This document shows, one piece after another, positions 6,193-13,758 of a stretch of DNA of 21,307 nucleotides (its first letter is position 1; every line of letters starts with the position of its first letter). The stretch comes from CAVYPR01 sp052145775. Its GTDB lineage: Bacteria; Actinomycetota; Acidimicrobiia; Acidimicrobiales; RAAP-2. The notes under the pieces are model-generated. The model saw nothing but the letters and a program-made list of their open reading frames with translations. It was not told the origin of the DNA and did no database searches. Location: positions 1 to 21,307 of the forward strand of contig JBKQNY010000150.1 in the NCBI GenBank assembly GCA_052145775.1. The letters run 5' to 3'. The position numbers and the translations under genes are program-made.

Positions 6193-8699
6193 CCACGACG
6201 CTCGAGCGCCCGCCGGCCGTCCTCGCTCCGGGGGACGGCGGGATGTCGGCCAAGCGCGCCATGGTGCGCTGGGCCTGGCGGCTGTTCCGCCGGGAGTGGC
6301 GTCAACAGCTCCTGATCCTGGCGCTGGTGGCGGTGGCCGTGGCGGCCACCGTGGTCGGGGCCACCGTCGCCATCGACGACCAGCCACCGGCGAACAGCGG
6401 CTTCGGCACCGCCCACGACATGGCCACCCTCCTGGGGCCGGTCGCGCAGGTCGACGCCCAGATCAACCGGCTGGCCCACCGATTCGGCCCGGTCGACGTG
6501 ATCGAGAACCAGACCTTGACCGTCCCGGGCTCGATCGAGACCTACGACCTGCGGGCCCAGAACCCCGACGGACCGTTCGGTCAGCCGATGCTCTCGCTGG
6601 TGAGCGGGCGCTACCCCATCTCGGCCGACCAGGTGGCCCTCACCCAGGGCGTGGCCTCGGCCTTCGGTGTCGACGTCGGCGACACCTGGCACGAGGGCGG
6701 CACCGCCCGCACGGTGGTGGGGATCGTCGAGAACCCCCAGAGCCTCCTCGACGAGTTCGCCCTGGTGGTCCCCGGGCAGGTCGCCCACCCGACGTCGAGC
6801 ACGGTGCTCTTCAACGCCCCCGGCGTTGCCCCGTCGTCCATCGGGTCGACCGTGCGCGCCGTGGGTTCCACGGTGACAAGCAACCCGATCAATCCCGAGA
6901 CGGTCGTGCTGGCACTGGCCACCCTGGGAATGCTGCTCATCGTGCTGGTGGCCGTCGGCGGTTTCTCGGTGCTGGCCCAGCGCCGCCTCCGCTCCATCGG
7001 GATGCTCGGCGCCCTCGGTGCGACCGACGGCGACGTGGGGCTCGTCGTGCGGGCCAACGGGCTCGTGGTCGGCGTCGTGGGGACCGTGGCCGGCGCGGTG
7101 CTGGGGTTCTTGGTCTGGCTCGCCTACCGCCCGCACCTCGAAGCCAGCTCCCACCACCTGATCGGCGCGCTGCAGCTGCCCTGGGCGGTGGTGGGGGTGG
7201 CCTGTGCGCTGGCCGTCGTGGCCACGTACGTCGCCGCCTCCCGCCCGGCCCGGGCCGTGGCACGGGTCCCCATCGTGGTGGCGCTCTCCGGGCGGCCGGA
7301 GCCCCCCAGGGAGTTGCATCGCACCGCCCTGCCCGGCATCATCGCCCTGCTGGCCGGGGTCGTCCTCATGGTGATCTCGGGAGGCAGCGGGCAAGGCGGC
7401 GGCGGCGCGTTGCCGCTCGTCATCGGGCTCGTCGCCCTCATCGTGGCGATCGTCCTGCTCGCCCCGTTCTGCGTCGACGCGCTGGCCAAGACGGCGCGTT
7501 GGGCTCCGATCGCCGTGCGCCTGGCCCTGCGGGACCTCGCCCGCTACCGCGCCCGCTCCGGCCCGGCGCTGGCGGCGATCAGTCTCGGGGTGATGATCGC
7601 CGTGATCATCTCGGTCGTGGCCGCCGCACGCTACGGCAACGTGCTCGACTACGCGGGCCCCAACCTCGCCTCGAACCAGCTCATCATCTCGGTGACAGGA
7701 CATCCGCAGGTCGGCGGCCCCAAGACAGGACCGGCGTCGCCGACCAAATCCACCAGCCCCGCCGTCCAGGCCAAGGCCGAACGGCAGATCGCCTCCTCGC
7801 TCGGGTCCCGCGACGTCGTCTCCCTCGAGTCGGTCAATGCCACACTCCTGCACCTGGCGCCCGGGAGGAACTTCTCGGGAACGCTGTACGTCGCCACGCC
7901 GCAGCTGCTTCGTGCCTACGGCATCGACCCGGCCTCGGTCCCACGCTCGGCCGACATCCTCACCATGCGACCGGGGTTGTCCTCGATCTCGAACATGGCC
8001 CTGGTCGACTCGAGCTACCACATCGCCGGAGGACCGGGCCCGGACACAACCCAGTTCCCGTGCCCCCCGGGCGCATGCTGGCCCAATCCGGAGATCGTGG
8101 AGGAGAGCGCCCTGCCGTCAGGAACCTCGGCCCCCAACACGGTGATCACCGAGGCGGCGGTCCGCCGCCACCACCTCCAGGAGGCGACCTCGGGCTGGCT
8201 GCTCCAGATGCCCCAGCCGCTCACGGCCGCCCAGATCAGCGAGGCACGGCTGACGGCGGCCTCGGTCGGCATGACAGTCGAGACCAAGAACGACCAGCCC
8301 ACGTCATCGGAGATCATCGGCTGGGCGACCGTCTTCGGCGTCCTGCTCGCCCTCGGGGTCCTGGCCATGACGGTCGGCCTCATCCGCAGCGAGACGGCGA
8401 GCGACCTGCGCACCCTCACGGCCACCGGGGCCAGCAGCGGCACGCGACGGGCCCTGGCCGCAGCCACGGCCGGGGCGTTGGGTCTGCTCGGCGCGGTGAT
8501 GGGCACGGCCGTCGCCTACCTGGCCACCGCCGCCTGGCTCCGCGGCAACTCGTTGAACGGCGGTCTCGCGGCGCTCTCGAACGCGCCGGTGGAGGAGCTG
8601 CTCATCATCCTGGCCGGCATGCCGTTGGCCGCTGCCGCCGTGGGGTGGCTCCTGGCCGGGAGGCAGCCGCCGAGCATCTCCCACCAGCCGATGGAGTGA
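6189..8699 (+). CDS. FtsX-like ABC transporter permease
   Basis: 836 residues. One membrane segment lies near 38-60, followed by an extracytoplasmic domain of ~170 residues. Three FtsX helices sit at ~237-365, with the motif QRRLRSIGMLGALGATD after the first. A linker with two more helices follows (~375-440), then another helix (~465-485) and a second extracytoplasmic domain (~490-710). The final three helices span ~713-830, with the repeat motif ASDLRTLTATGASSGTRR. This duplicated layout matches actinobacterial FtsX-type exporters that act as one long chain. The second extracytoplasmic domain has a C-x5-C pair (CPPGAC) that could form a disulfide. The ATG at 6189 overlaps the ATPase stop. 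Substrate unknown; antimicrobial-peptide or lipid export is possible given the PadR control. Confidence 0.9.
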   Translation: MTTTLERPPAVLAPGDGGMSAKRAMVRWAWRLFRREWRQQLLILALVAVAVAATVVGATVAIDDQPPANSGFGTAHDMATLLGPVAQVDAQINRLAHRFGPVDVIENQTLTVPGSIETYDLRAQNPDGPFGQPMLSLVSGRYPISADQVALTQGVASAFGVDVGDTWHEGGTARTVVGIVENPQSLLDEFALVVPGQVAHPTSSTVLFNAPGVAPSSIGSTVRAVGSTVTSNPINPETVVLALATLGMLLIVLVAVGGFSVLAQRRLRSIGMLGALGATDGDVGLVVRANGLVVGVVGTVAGAVLGFLVWLAYRPHLEASSHHLIGALQLPWAVVGVACALAVVATYVAASRPARAVARVPIVVALSGRPEPPRELHRTALPGIIALLAGVVLMVISGGSGQGGGGALPLVIGLVALIVAIVLLAPFCVDALAKTARWAPIAVRLALRDLARYRARSGPALAAISLGVMIAVIISVVAAARYGNVLDYAGPNLASNQLIISVTGHPQVGGPKTGPASPTKSTSPAVQAKAERQIASSLGSRDVVSLESVNATLLHLAPGRNFSGTLYVATPQLLRAYGIDPASVPRSADILTMRPGLSSISNMALVDSSYHIAGGPGPDTTQFPCPPGACWPNPEIVEESALPSGTSAPNTVITEAAVRRHHLQEATSGWLLQMPQPLTAAQISEARLTAASVGMTVETKNDQPTSSEIIGWATVFGVLLALGVLAMTVGLIRSETASDLRTLTATGASSGTRRALAAATAGALGLLGAVMGTAVAYLATAAWLRGNSLNGGLAALSNAPVEELLIILAGMPLAAAAVGWLLAGRQPPSISHQPME

Positions 8700-8720
8700 C
8701 GCCCCGACGGCCCCTTGGTC

Positions 8721-9119
8721 CTAGGCCTGCATGACGATGCGGTCGGTGCGGATCCGCACCGAGATGCGGACCTCGCCCGGCCGGCGCATCGGGTACTCGT
8801 CGACGCCCAGGTACTTCTTGGCCAGTCGGTCGATGTCGGCGTCGGCTCCCTCGGTCGTGACCTCGACCACGGTGCCGCGCAACGCCACCACGTTGTAGGG
8901 GTCGTCGGGATCGATCACACACACGGCCACCCGCTGGTCCCGCTCCATGTTGCGGGCCTTGGCCCGTCCCTGGGCGGTGTTCACCACGATGTCGTCGCCG
9001 TCCAACTCGACCCACAGCGGCGTGGCCTGTGGTGCGCCGTCGGCGGCCACGGTGGCCAGGGTGGCGAGCACAGGGCGGGCGATGAGCTGGCGAGCCTTGT
9101 CGCTGAGCTTGTCGGTCAT
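8721..9119 (-). CDS. PPOX-class probable F420-dependent flavin/deazaflavin oxidoreductase
   Basis: 132 residues with the split-barrel fold of the pyridoxamine-5'-phosphate-oxidase-like superfamily. The N-terminal stretch LIARPVLATLATVAADGAPQ (12-31) and PLWVELDGDDIVVNTAQGR (34-52) match small Rv1155/Rv2074-like proteins, many of which bind F420. The central VAVCVIDPDDPYNVVALRG and the C-terminal IRTDRIV complete the pattern. It probably reduces an unknown small molecule using F420H2 in the cytosol; FMN or heme binding cannot be excluded. It lies 60 bp downstream of the PilZ gene and has its own -10 box. It is convergent with the permease gene, with only 21 bp between stops and no clear terminator. 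Confidence 0.88.
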   Translation of the reverse strand: MTDKLSDKARQLIARPVLATLATVAADGAPQATPLWVELDGDDIVVNTAQGRAKARNMERDQRVAVCVIDPDDPYNVVALRGTVVEVTTEGADADIDRLAKKYLGVDEYPMRRPGEVRISVRIRTDRIVMQA

Positions 9120-9125
9120 GGACCG

Positions 9126-9131
9126 ACCCTA
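9126..9131 (-). promoter_or_regulatory. Putative -10 box of leaderless PPOX gene
   Basis: Minus-strand TAGGGT, within TATAGGGT, ends 6 nt before the ATG at 9119. No Shine-Dalgarno sequence is present, so a leaderless mRNA is predicted. Confidence 0.5.
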
Positions 9132-9179
9132 TACGGGCGCCCCCGGTGAGAACGCGCCGTCCCGGCCCACAGGACCCGG

Positions 9180-9533
9180 CTACCACACGATGCGCATATG
9201 GCCCATCACGTCAATGATCGCCCGCTCGGTCTCCGACAGCCCGGTGAACTCGACGCCCAGCCGGGTGCCGCCCTCCTGCCCGAGGCCGGTGTTGCGGACC
9301 ACGCCGTTCAGCCGCAGCGTGACCGAGGCCCCGGCCGGGGTCTCCACCTCGACGGAGATGTGGCGACCGACGGCGTCCTCGGGCAGTGCACCGAACACCT
9401 CCACGCCGACGCCGATGAGTGAGAGGTCGAGGATCCGGCACTCCTCCGAGCTGTGCGCCGGCCCGTTATCGAACCGGTACCGGCCGCGCCACCCGGCGGT
9501 CTCCCGGGGTAGCCGCCTACGTCGTTGTTCCAC
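9180..9533 (-). CDS. Single-domain PilZ protein (putative c-di-GMP receptor)
   Basis: 117 residues from a GTG start. The choice of 9533 rests on a strong Shine-Dalgarno GGGAGG (9540-9545 on the minus strand) 6 nt upstream; longer versions would overlap the divergent nfo region with arginine-rich nonsense. The PilZ ligand motifs are present: an RxxxR at residues 6-10 (RRLPR) and DLSLIGVG (36-43), fitting [D/N]xSxxG. A beta-rich body follows (ISVEVETPAGASVTLRLNG), ending in GTRLGVEFTGLSETERAII. Stand-alone PilZ domains bind cyclic di-GMP and act through protein partners on motility, adhesion or exopolysaccharide. No diguanylate cyclase or partner is visible nearby. It is divergent from nfo across a 234-bp gap. 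Confidence 0.87.
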   Translation of the reverse strand: MEQRRRRLPRETAGWRGRYRFDNGPAHSSEECRILDLSLIGVGVEVFGALPEDAVGRHISVEVETPAGASVTLRLNGVVRNTGLGQEGGTRLGVEFTGLSETERAIIDVMGHMRIVW

Positions 9534-9732
9534 TCCCTGCCTCCCACAGTCACGCAAAACCCGCGTGGCACGCTCCTCTCGCCCGTCGGCTGAGCTCGGC
9601 CAGCGGTGCGCCTGCGCCGGCTCATTATGCTGCCGGCGCACGGGCCGCGCACGCATGGTGGCGGCCGCGCCCGGCCGTCGGCGCCGCCGGCACGGGTCGG
9701 TCGGCCCGCCGCGACGCGCCGCTCGTGCTCGT

Positions 9733-9761
9733 TTGTCGCGCTGCGGCCCAGTCGCTACGGT
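9733..9761 (+). promoter_or_regulatory. Promoter of leaderless nfo transcript
   Basis: TTGTCG (9733-9738), a 17-bp spacer and TACGGT (9756-9761). The -10 box ends 6 nt before the ATG at 9768 and no Shine-Dalgarno sequence is present, so the mRNA probably starts at the ATG. The rest of the pilZ-nfo gap (9534-9732) shows no other feature I can support. Confidence 0.55.
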
Positions 9762-9767
9762 CCCCAC

Positions 9768-10625
9768 ATGCTGATCGGCGCCCACGTCCGGGCCGGGGGG
9801 AAGCTCGTCCCGGCGCTGGAGCGGGCCGAGGAGATCGGGGCCGAGACGGTCCAGGTCTTCACCCAGAGCCCGCGCGCCTGGAAGTCCACCCAGTACTCTC
9901 CCGAGGTCCTCGACGGCTACCGCGCCGCCCAGGCCGCCCACCCGTTGGTCTCGGCCACGTTCTGCCACGCCAGCTACCTCATCAACCTGGCCACGGCCGA
10001 CGCCCAGCTGCTCGGCAAGTCCCGGGCCTGCCTGGTGGCCAACCTGGCCGCCGCCTCGGGCATGGGTGCCTCGGGCCTGGTGCTGCACATCGGCAGCCAC
10101 AAGGGGCTCGGGTTCGAAGAGTGCGTCCCCCAGGTGCAGGCGGCCCTCTGCGACGCCCTCGACGAGGTGGGGGGCGACTGCCCGATCCTGCTCGAGAACG
10201 CGGCGGGGGCGGGGGGGACGATGGGCCGCAGCTTCGCCGAGCTGGCCCGGGTCCTCGACGGCTCGGGGCCCGAGCTCGGGGTCTGCCTCGACACCCAGCA
10301 CCTCTGGGCCTCGGGGGTGTCGTTCGCCACGGTGGACGAGGCCGACAAGGTGCTGGCCGACTTCGACCGCCAGATCGGCCTGGAGCGGCTGGGTTGCCTG
10401 CACCTGAACGACTCCAAGGTCCCCTTCGGGGCCAACCGCGATCGTCACGAGAACGTGGGAGAGGGGACGATCGGCACCGAGGCCCTCGGCGCCCTCCTAG
10501 GCCACCCCGACCTGCAGGGGCTGGCCGCCATCTTGGAGGTGCCCGGGGAAGGGTACGGTCCGCGCGAGGCCGACGTGGTCGCCGCCCGCAAGGCCCTGGA
10601 GGTGGGGCTGTCGCTCAGGAGGTGA
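9768..10625 (+). CDS. nfo: Deoxyribonuclease IV (endonuclease IV), AP endonuclease
   Basis: 285 residues, the normal length for Nfo. It cleaves 5' to abasic sites in base-excision repair and also removes blocking 3' ends. All nine zinc ligands known from the E. coli enzyme can be placed with closely matching spacing: H67, H107, E143, D175, H178, H212, D225, H227 and E257. Visible family motifs are GAHVRAGG (4-11), LHIGSHKG (106-113), GVCLDTQHLWASG (171-183), LHLNDSK (211-217) and HENVGEG (227-233). The first ATG in the alignable region, at 9768, is used; the frame is open further upstream but that part has no family similarity. fumC starts 48 bp downstream on the same strand and could be read from this transcript. 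Confidence 0.95.
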   Translation: MLIGAHVRAGGKLVPALERAEEIGAETVQVFTQSPRAWKSTQYSPEVLDGYRAAQAAHPLVSATFCHASYLINLATADAQLLGKSRACLVANLAAASGMGASGLVLHIGSHKGLGFEECVPQVQAALCDALDEVGGDCPILLENAAGAGGTMGRSFAELARVLDGSGPELGVCLDTQHLWASGVSFATVDEADKVLADFDRQIGLERLGCLHLNDSKVPFGANRDRHENVGEGTIGTEALGALLGHPDLQGLAAILEVPGEGYGPREADVVAARKALEVGLSLRR

Positions 10626-10673
10626 CCCCGCCAGAGGTTGCACCGGCGGTACCGGGGGTTCCATGCTGGCCCC

Positions 10674-12053
10674 ATGCGAACCGAATCCGACAGCATGGGG
10701 GAGATCGGGGTCCCCGACGACCGCTACTGGGGCGCCCAGACCCAGCGCTCCCTCCACCACTTCGCCATCGGCCACGACGTCATGCCCACCGAGCTCGTCC
10801 GGGCCTTCGGCATCCTGAAGGAGGCCTCGGCCCTGGTCAACGCCGAGCTGGGGAAGCTTGACCCGCACCTGGCCGGGCTCATCGCCACCGCGGCGCGTGA
10901 GGTCGCCGACGGCAAGCTCGACGACCACTTCCCCCTCCGCGTCTGGCAGACGGGCAGCGGGACGCAGACCAACATGAACGCCAACGAGGTCATCTCCAAC
11001 CGGGCCATCGAGCTCGACGGGGGGGTGATGGGGAGCAAGTCCCCGGTCCATCCCAACGACCACGTGAACATGTCGCAGTCCTCCAACGACACCTTCCCCA
11101 CGGCCATGCACATCGCCGCCGCCGAGGCGCTCACCGGGCGGCTGGTGCCCGCGGTGCGGGCCCTGCGCGGGGCGCTCGCCACCAAGGCCGAGGCCTTCGC
11201 CGGGGTGACCAAGATCGGCCGGACCCACCTGATGGACGCTGTCCCCCTCACTCTGGGCCAGGAGTTCTCGGGCTACGTGGCCCAGCTCGACGCCGACCTC
11301 GAGCGGGTCCAGCAGACCCTCCCGGGGCTCTACGAGCTGGCGGCCGGGGGGTCGGCCGTGGGCACCGGGCTCAACACGCATCCCGAGTTCGGCACGCGGG
11401 TGGCCGCCGTCATCGCCGAGCTCACCGGCCTGCCCTTCGTCACCGCCCCCAACAAGTTCGCCGCCCTGGCCGCCCACGACGCGCTGGTGTGGGCCAGCGC
11501 CGCCCTGCGCACCCTGGCCGGGTCACTGGCCAAGATCGCCGACGACATCCGCTGGCTGGGCTCCGGTCCGCGCAGCGGCCTGGGCGAGCTGGTGCTGCCG
11601 GCCAACGAGCCGGGCTCCTCCATCATGCCGGGGAAGGTCAACCCCACCCAGAGCGAGGCCATGATCATGGTCTGCATCCAGGTGGTCGGGAACGACACGG
11701 CGGTGGCGGTCGCCGGCGCCCGGGGCAACTTCGAGCTGAACGTGAACAAGCCGGTCATCGCCTTCAACGTGCTGCACTCCGTCGACCTCCTCGCCGACGC
11801 CTGCCGGGGTTTCCGCGAGTTCTGCGTGGAGGGACTCGAGCCCGACCTCGAGCAGATCCAGCGCCACCTGGAGAACTCGCTCATGCTGGTGACCGCCCTC
11901 AATCCGCTCATCGGCTACGACCAGGCGGCCGCAGTGGCCAAGAAGGCCCACACCGAGCGCACCACCCTGCGCCAGGCGGCGGTCGACCTGGGCTACCTCA
12001 CCGGCGAGCAGTTCGACGAGGCGGTGCGCCCCGAGGAGATGACCCACCCGTGA
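10674..12053 (+). CDS. fumC: Fumarate hydratase, class II
   Basis: 459 residues, standard for the iron-free class II enzyme that interconverts fumarate and L-malate in the TCA cycle as a cytosolic homotetramer. Motifs visible are WQTGSGTQTNMNANEVISNR (91-110), NMSQSSNDTFPTAMH (132-146), KIGRTHLMDAVPLTLGQE (180-197) and the superfamily signature GSSIMPGKVN (314-323) on the flexible catalytic loop. The TGSGTQTN and GRTHLMDA forms favour fumarase over aspartase or argininosuccinate lyase. The ATG at 10674 has no Shine-Dalgarno; an imperfect -10-like CATGCT ends 6 nt upstream. The stop codon shares its A with the start of the downstream dehydratase gene (TGATG), so the two are probably translationally coupled. 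Confidence 0.96.
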   Translation: MRTESDSMGEIGVPDDRYWGAQTQRSLHHFAIGHDVMPTELVRAFGILKEASALVNAELGKLDPHLAGLIATAAREVADGKLDDHFPLRVWQTGSGTQTNMNANEVISNRAIELDGGVMGSKSPVHPNDHVNMSQSSNDTFPTAMHIAAAEALTGRLVPAVRALRGALATKAEAFAGVTKIGRTHLMDAVPLTLGQEFSGYVAQLDADLERVQQTLPGLYELAAGGSAVGTGLNTHPEFGTRVAAVIAELTGLPFVTAPNKFAALAAHDALVWASAALRTLAGSLAKIADDIRWLGSGPRSGLGELVLPANEPGSSIMPGKVNPTQSEAMIMVCIQVVGNDTAVAVAGARGNFELNVNKPVIAFNVLHSVDLLADACRGFREFCVEGLEPDLEQIQRHLENSLMLVTALNPLIGYDQAAAVAKKAHTERTTLRQAAVDLGYLTGEQFDEAVRPEEMTHP

Positions 12054-12334
12054 TGTCTCCCGAGGAGGCCGACGCCGCCCTGGTCGGCCTCGACTGGACC
12101 AGGGAGGGCGACGAGCTGGCGAAGGTGGTCCACCGGGGGGATTTCGCCGGCGCCCTGGCCTTCGTCAACGCGGTGGGCGCCCTGGCCGAGGCGGCCGACC
12201 ACCACCCCGACATCTGCATCAGCTGGGACACCGTCACGCTCCGGCTCACCACCCACTCGGCCGGCGGGCTGACGGAGAAGGACTTCGCCCTGGCCGCCGA
12301 GGTCGACCGGCTACTCGAGAAGGGTGTCGCGTAA
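12053..12334 (+). CDS. 4a-hydroxytetrahydrobiopterin dehydratase (pterin-4a-carbinolamine dehydratase)
   Basis: 93 residues, the usual size for PCD/DCoH (PhhB-like) proteins. The signature is EAADHHPDICISWDTVTLRL (46-65), with the catalytic HHP at 50-52, a second histidine H68 and D77 in the LTEKDFALA helix. The reaction dehydrates 4a-hydroxytetrahydropterin, classically recycling the cofactor of aromatic amino-acid hydroxylases. No hydroxylase is visible here, and stand-alone PCDs in bacteria have been proposed to act in molybdopterin or other pterin metabolism. The start is ATG at 12053, overlapping the fumC stop; GTG at 12050 is possible. The last 24 bp overlap the convergent phosphatase gene, leaving no room for a separate terminator. 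Confidence 0.92.
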   Translation: MSPEEADAALVGLDWTREGDELAKVVHRGDFAGALAFVNAVGALAEAADHHPDICISWDTVTLRLTTHSAGGLTEKDFALAAEVDRLLEKGVA

Positions 12335-13045
12335 CCCGGCCACCACCGCCGGCCCGGCCCCGGCCGCCTCGGCGTACTCCTCGATGGAGCCGTAGTCGGC
12401 CCGCAGGCCGCGCAGCAGGGCCGAGATGTTGGTGGGGGCGGCCGAGAACACCTCGGTGGCCCCCTCGATGACGTCCTTGCCCTCGGGGAAGCGCTCGACC
12501 AGCTTGGCGCGCAGGGCCTCCATGGCCTCGGCGCTGAGCGCATAGTCGTGGACCACGGTCTCGTCGTCCACCCCCAGCAGGGAGAGCAGGACGGCCACCA
12601 GGACGCCGGTCCGGTCCTTGCCGGCGGTGCAGTGGACGATCACCGGGTGGGCGCGGCGCTCGGCGATGATGGTCAGCACCCGGGCGATTTGCGGGGCGGC
12701 GTCGCGGGCGATCTCGGCGTACTGGGTGGCCAGCATCCCCGGCGTCAGGTCGAACGTCTCCGGCGACGGCACGGTGTCGAGCAGGGGCACGTGGTGGAAG
12801 CCCACCGGGATCTCCTCCACCGGGAAGCGGCCCCGCTCCAGCTCGTAGGTGGTGCGCAGGTCGATGACCGTCGCCACCCCGAGTTGGCGGATGACCGTGC
12901 GGTCGGCGGGGGTGAGGCGGGAGAGGCCGTCGGCGCGGAAGAGGGTCCGCCACCGGATCCGCCGTCCGCCGGCCGCCACGTAGCCGCCCAGGTCGCGGAA
13001 GTTGACGGCGCCCTCCAGTGGGATGCGGCGGTCGAGCTGTTGCAT
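12311..13045 (-). CDS. Tyrosine/dual-specificity protein phosphatase (PtpB-like, Y_phosphatase3)
   Basis: 244 residues. The N-terminal NFRDLGGY (15-22) and the active-site P-loop HCTAGKDRTG (138-147), with nucleophile C139 and R145, place it in the bacterial family that includes Mycobacterium PtpB. IDLRTTYELERG (61-72) provides the upstream arginine/aspartate region. PtpB-type enzymes dephosphorylate phosphotyrosine, phosphoserine and in some cases phosphoinositides; the substrate here is unknown. No signal peptide is seen. It begins 41 bp downstream of the psp operon stop on the same strand and appears to have its own -10 box, so it may be separately transcribed. Its 3' end overlaps the convergent pterin dehydratase gene by 24 bp. 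Confidence 0.9.
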   Translation of the reverse strand: MQQLDRRIPLEGAVNFRDLGGYVAAGGRRIRWRTLFRADGLSRLTPADRTVIRQLGVATVIDLRTTYELERGRFPVEEIPVGFHHVPLLDTVPSPETFDLTPGMLATQYAEIARDAAPQIARVLTIIAERRAHPVIVHCTAGKDRTGVLVAVLLSLLGVDDETVVHDYALSAEAMEALRAKLVERFPEGKDVIEGATEVFSAAPTNISALLRGLRADYGSIEEYAEAAGAGPAVVAGLRDTLLE

Positions 13046-13054
13046 GCCCGCCCG

Positions 13055-13060
13055 AGTGTA
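13055..13060 (-). promoter_or_regulatory. Putative -10 box of PtpB-like phosphatase gene
   Basis: Minus-strand TACACT ends 9 nt before the ATG at 13045, giving a leaderless or nearly leaderless transcript. It lies 2 bp from a hairpin that follows pspAB. Confidence 0.42.
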
Positions 13061-13062
13061 AC

Positions 13063-13083
13063 GACCGCCCGCCGCGGGCCGTC
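13063..13083 (-). terminator. Possible terminator hairpin after pspAB
   Basis: GAC-c-GCCCG, loop CCG, CGGGC-c-GTC forms a stem of 8 pairs with one C-C mismatch, starting 3 nt past the pspAB stop. There is no U-tract, and the tight 3-nt loop makes it uncertain. Confidence 0.3.
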
Positions 13084-13086
13084 CCG

Positions 13087-13743
13087 TCAGCGCAACGGCA
13101 TGTCCCAGAGCGGGAACCAGCGCGTGAGGTCCGCCTCGACCGGCAGGTCGGCGCCGAGCACCGCCCGGATGCGCAGCTCGAGTTCGCTATCGCGGTGTTC
13201 GGGGCCGTCGGGGGCGAACGGGTAGAAGGTGCCCCGCTTGAACAGGTAGATGAGGAAGAGGGCCTTGGTGTCCGGGTCGGCGTCGGCGGTGGGGGTGAGG
13301 CCGAACACCGAACACAGGAGTTGCGGCCCCCACCCGTTGTCGCTGAGCGTCGAGTTGATCAGGTGGACCCTGGTGACCAGGTCGTCGACCTCGGGGTCCT
13401 CGAGGAGCAGCCAGCGGTAGCCGTAGGAGTCCTCGGCCTGGGTGAGCTGGTTCGCGCCGCCCCCGTCCCCGGTGCCGACGTCCCCGGTGCCGACGTCTTG
13501 GGGGGTGGGGGTTTGGGGGGTGGCGGCGTCATCGTCGGGGATCGACAGCAACTCCGCGATCTCGCGGCGGACGTCCTCGGCCGGCCGGCCGGCCGGCGGT
13601 TTCCAGCACACGCCGGCCCTGGGCGCCACGACCAGGCCCGCCGCCGTCTGAAGGGTCACCGCCGCCGACGGCAGGGCGAACAGGGCGTCGAGGTTGGGCC
13701 GGACCGGCTTGGTCCGCCCCAAGAGGGCGTCGAACAGTCCCAA
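13087..13743 (-). CDS. pspAB: PspA-associated protein PspAB
   Basis: 218 residues from a TTG start 15 nt after the htpX stop, with AAGG as a weak Shine-Dalgarno. It matches the actinobacterial PspAB family: an N-terminal MGLFDALLGR, LFALPSAAVTLQTAAGL (21-37) with GVCWKP following, then EDSYGYRWLLLEDPEVDDLV, and a C-terminal DSELELRIRAVLGADLPVE with a final RWFPLWDMPL. The role in the phage-shock/envelope-stress response is unknown beyond its linkage with pspA and htpX. No membrane segment is seen, so it is probably cytosolic or peripheral. A low-complexity linker (~70-100, rich in D, T, P and G) separates two conserved parts. It is encoded by an exact 15-bp tandem duplication and long C-runs on the coding strand. 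Confidence 0.85.
   Translation of the reverse strand: MGLFDALLGRTKPVRPNLDALFALPSAAVTLQTAAGLVVAPRAGVCWKPPAGRPAEDVRREIAELLSIPDDDAATPQTPTPQDVGTGDVGTGDGGGANQLTQAEDSYGYRWLLLEDPEVDDLVTRVHLINSTLSDNGWGPQLLCSVFGLTPTADADPDTKALFLIYLFKRGTFYPFAPDGPEHRDSELELRIRAVLGADLPVEADLTRWFPLWDMPLR
13466..13495. repeat. Two tandem 15-bp repeats within pspAB
   Basis: TCCCCGGTGCCGACG occurs twice back to back on the plus strand and encodes the repeated V-G-T-G-D of the PspAB linker. It is followed directly by a G-rich tract (13500-13525). Confidence 0.9.
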
Positions 13744-13758
13744 GCGAGCTGCCTTGGC

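Noticed and set aside
5886..8021. 711-codon open frame on the minus strand, opposite the ABC/FtsX genes
   Set aside because: Low-complexity, rich in R, G, H, D and Q, with no domain; it runs through two well-identified genes and is explained by high GC suppressing stop codons.
8700..8720. GGCC/CCTAGG palindromic bases between the permease and PPOX stops as a terminator
   Set aside because: The possible stem is only 4 bp with no U-tract; not enough to call.
5909..8734. 941-codon plus-strand frame overlapping the ATPase and permease
   Set aside because: An arginine/proline-rich out-of-frame translation; the real proteins lie in other frames with complete motifs.
10105..10125. GGTTCGA stretch resembling a tRNA T-loop
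   Set aside because: It lies within the conserved nfo reading frame and no cloverleaf arms pair around it.
10619..10696. nfo-fumC junction as a possible separate fumC promoter
   Set aside because: Only an imperfect CATGCT is present 6 nt before the ATG and no -35; too weak to list as a promoter.
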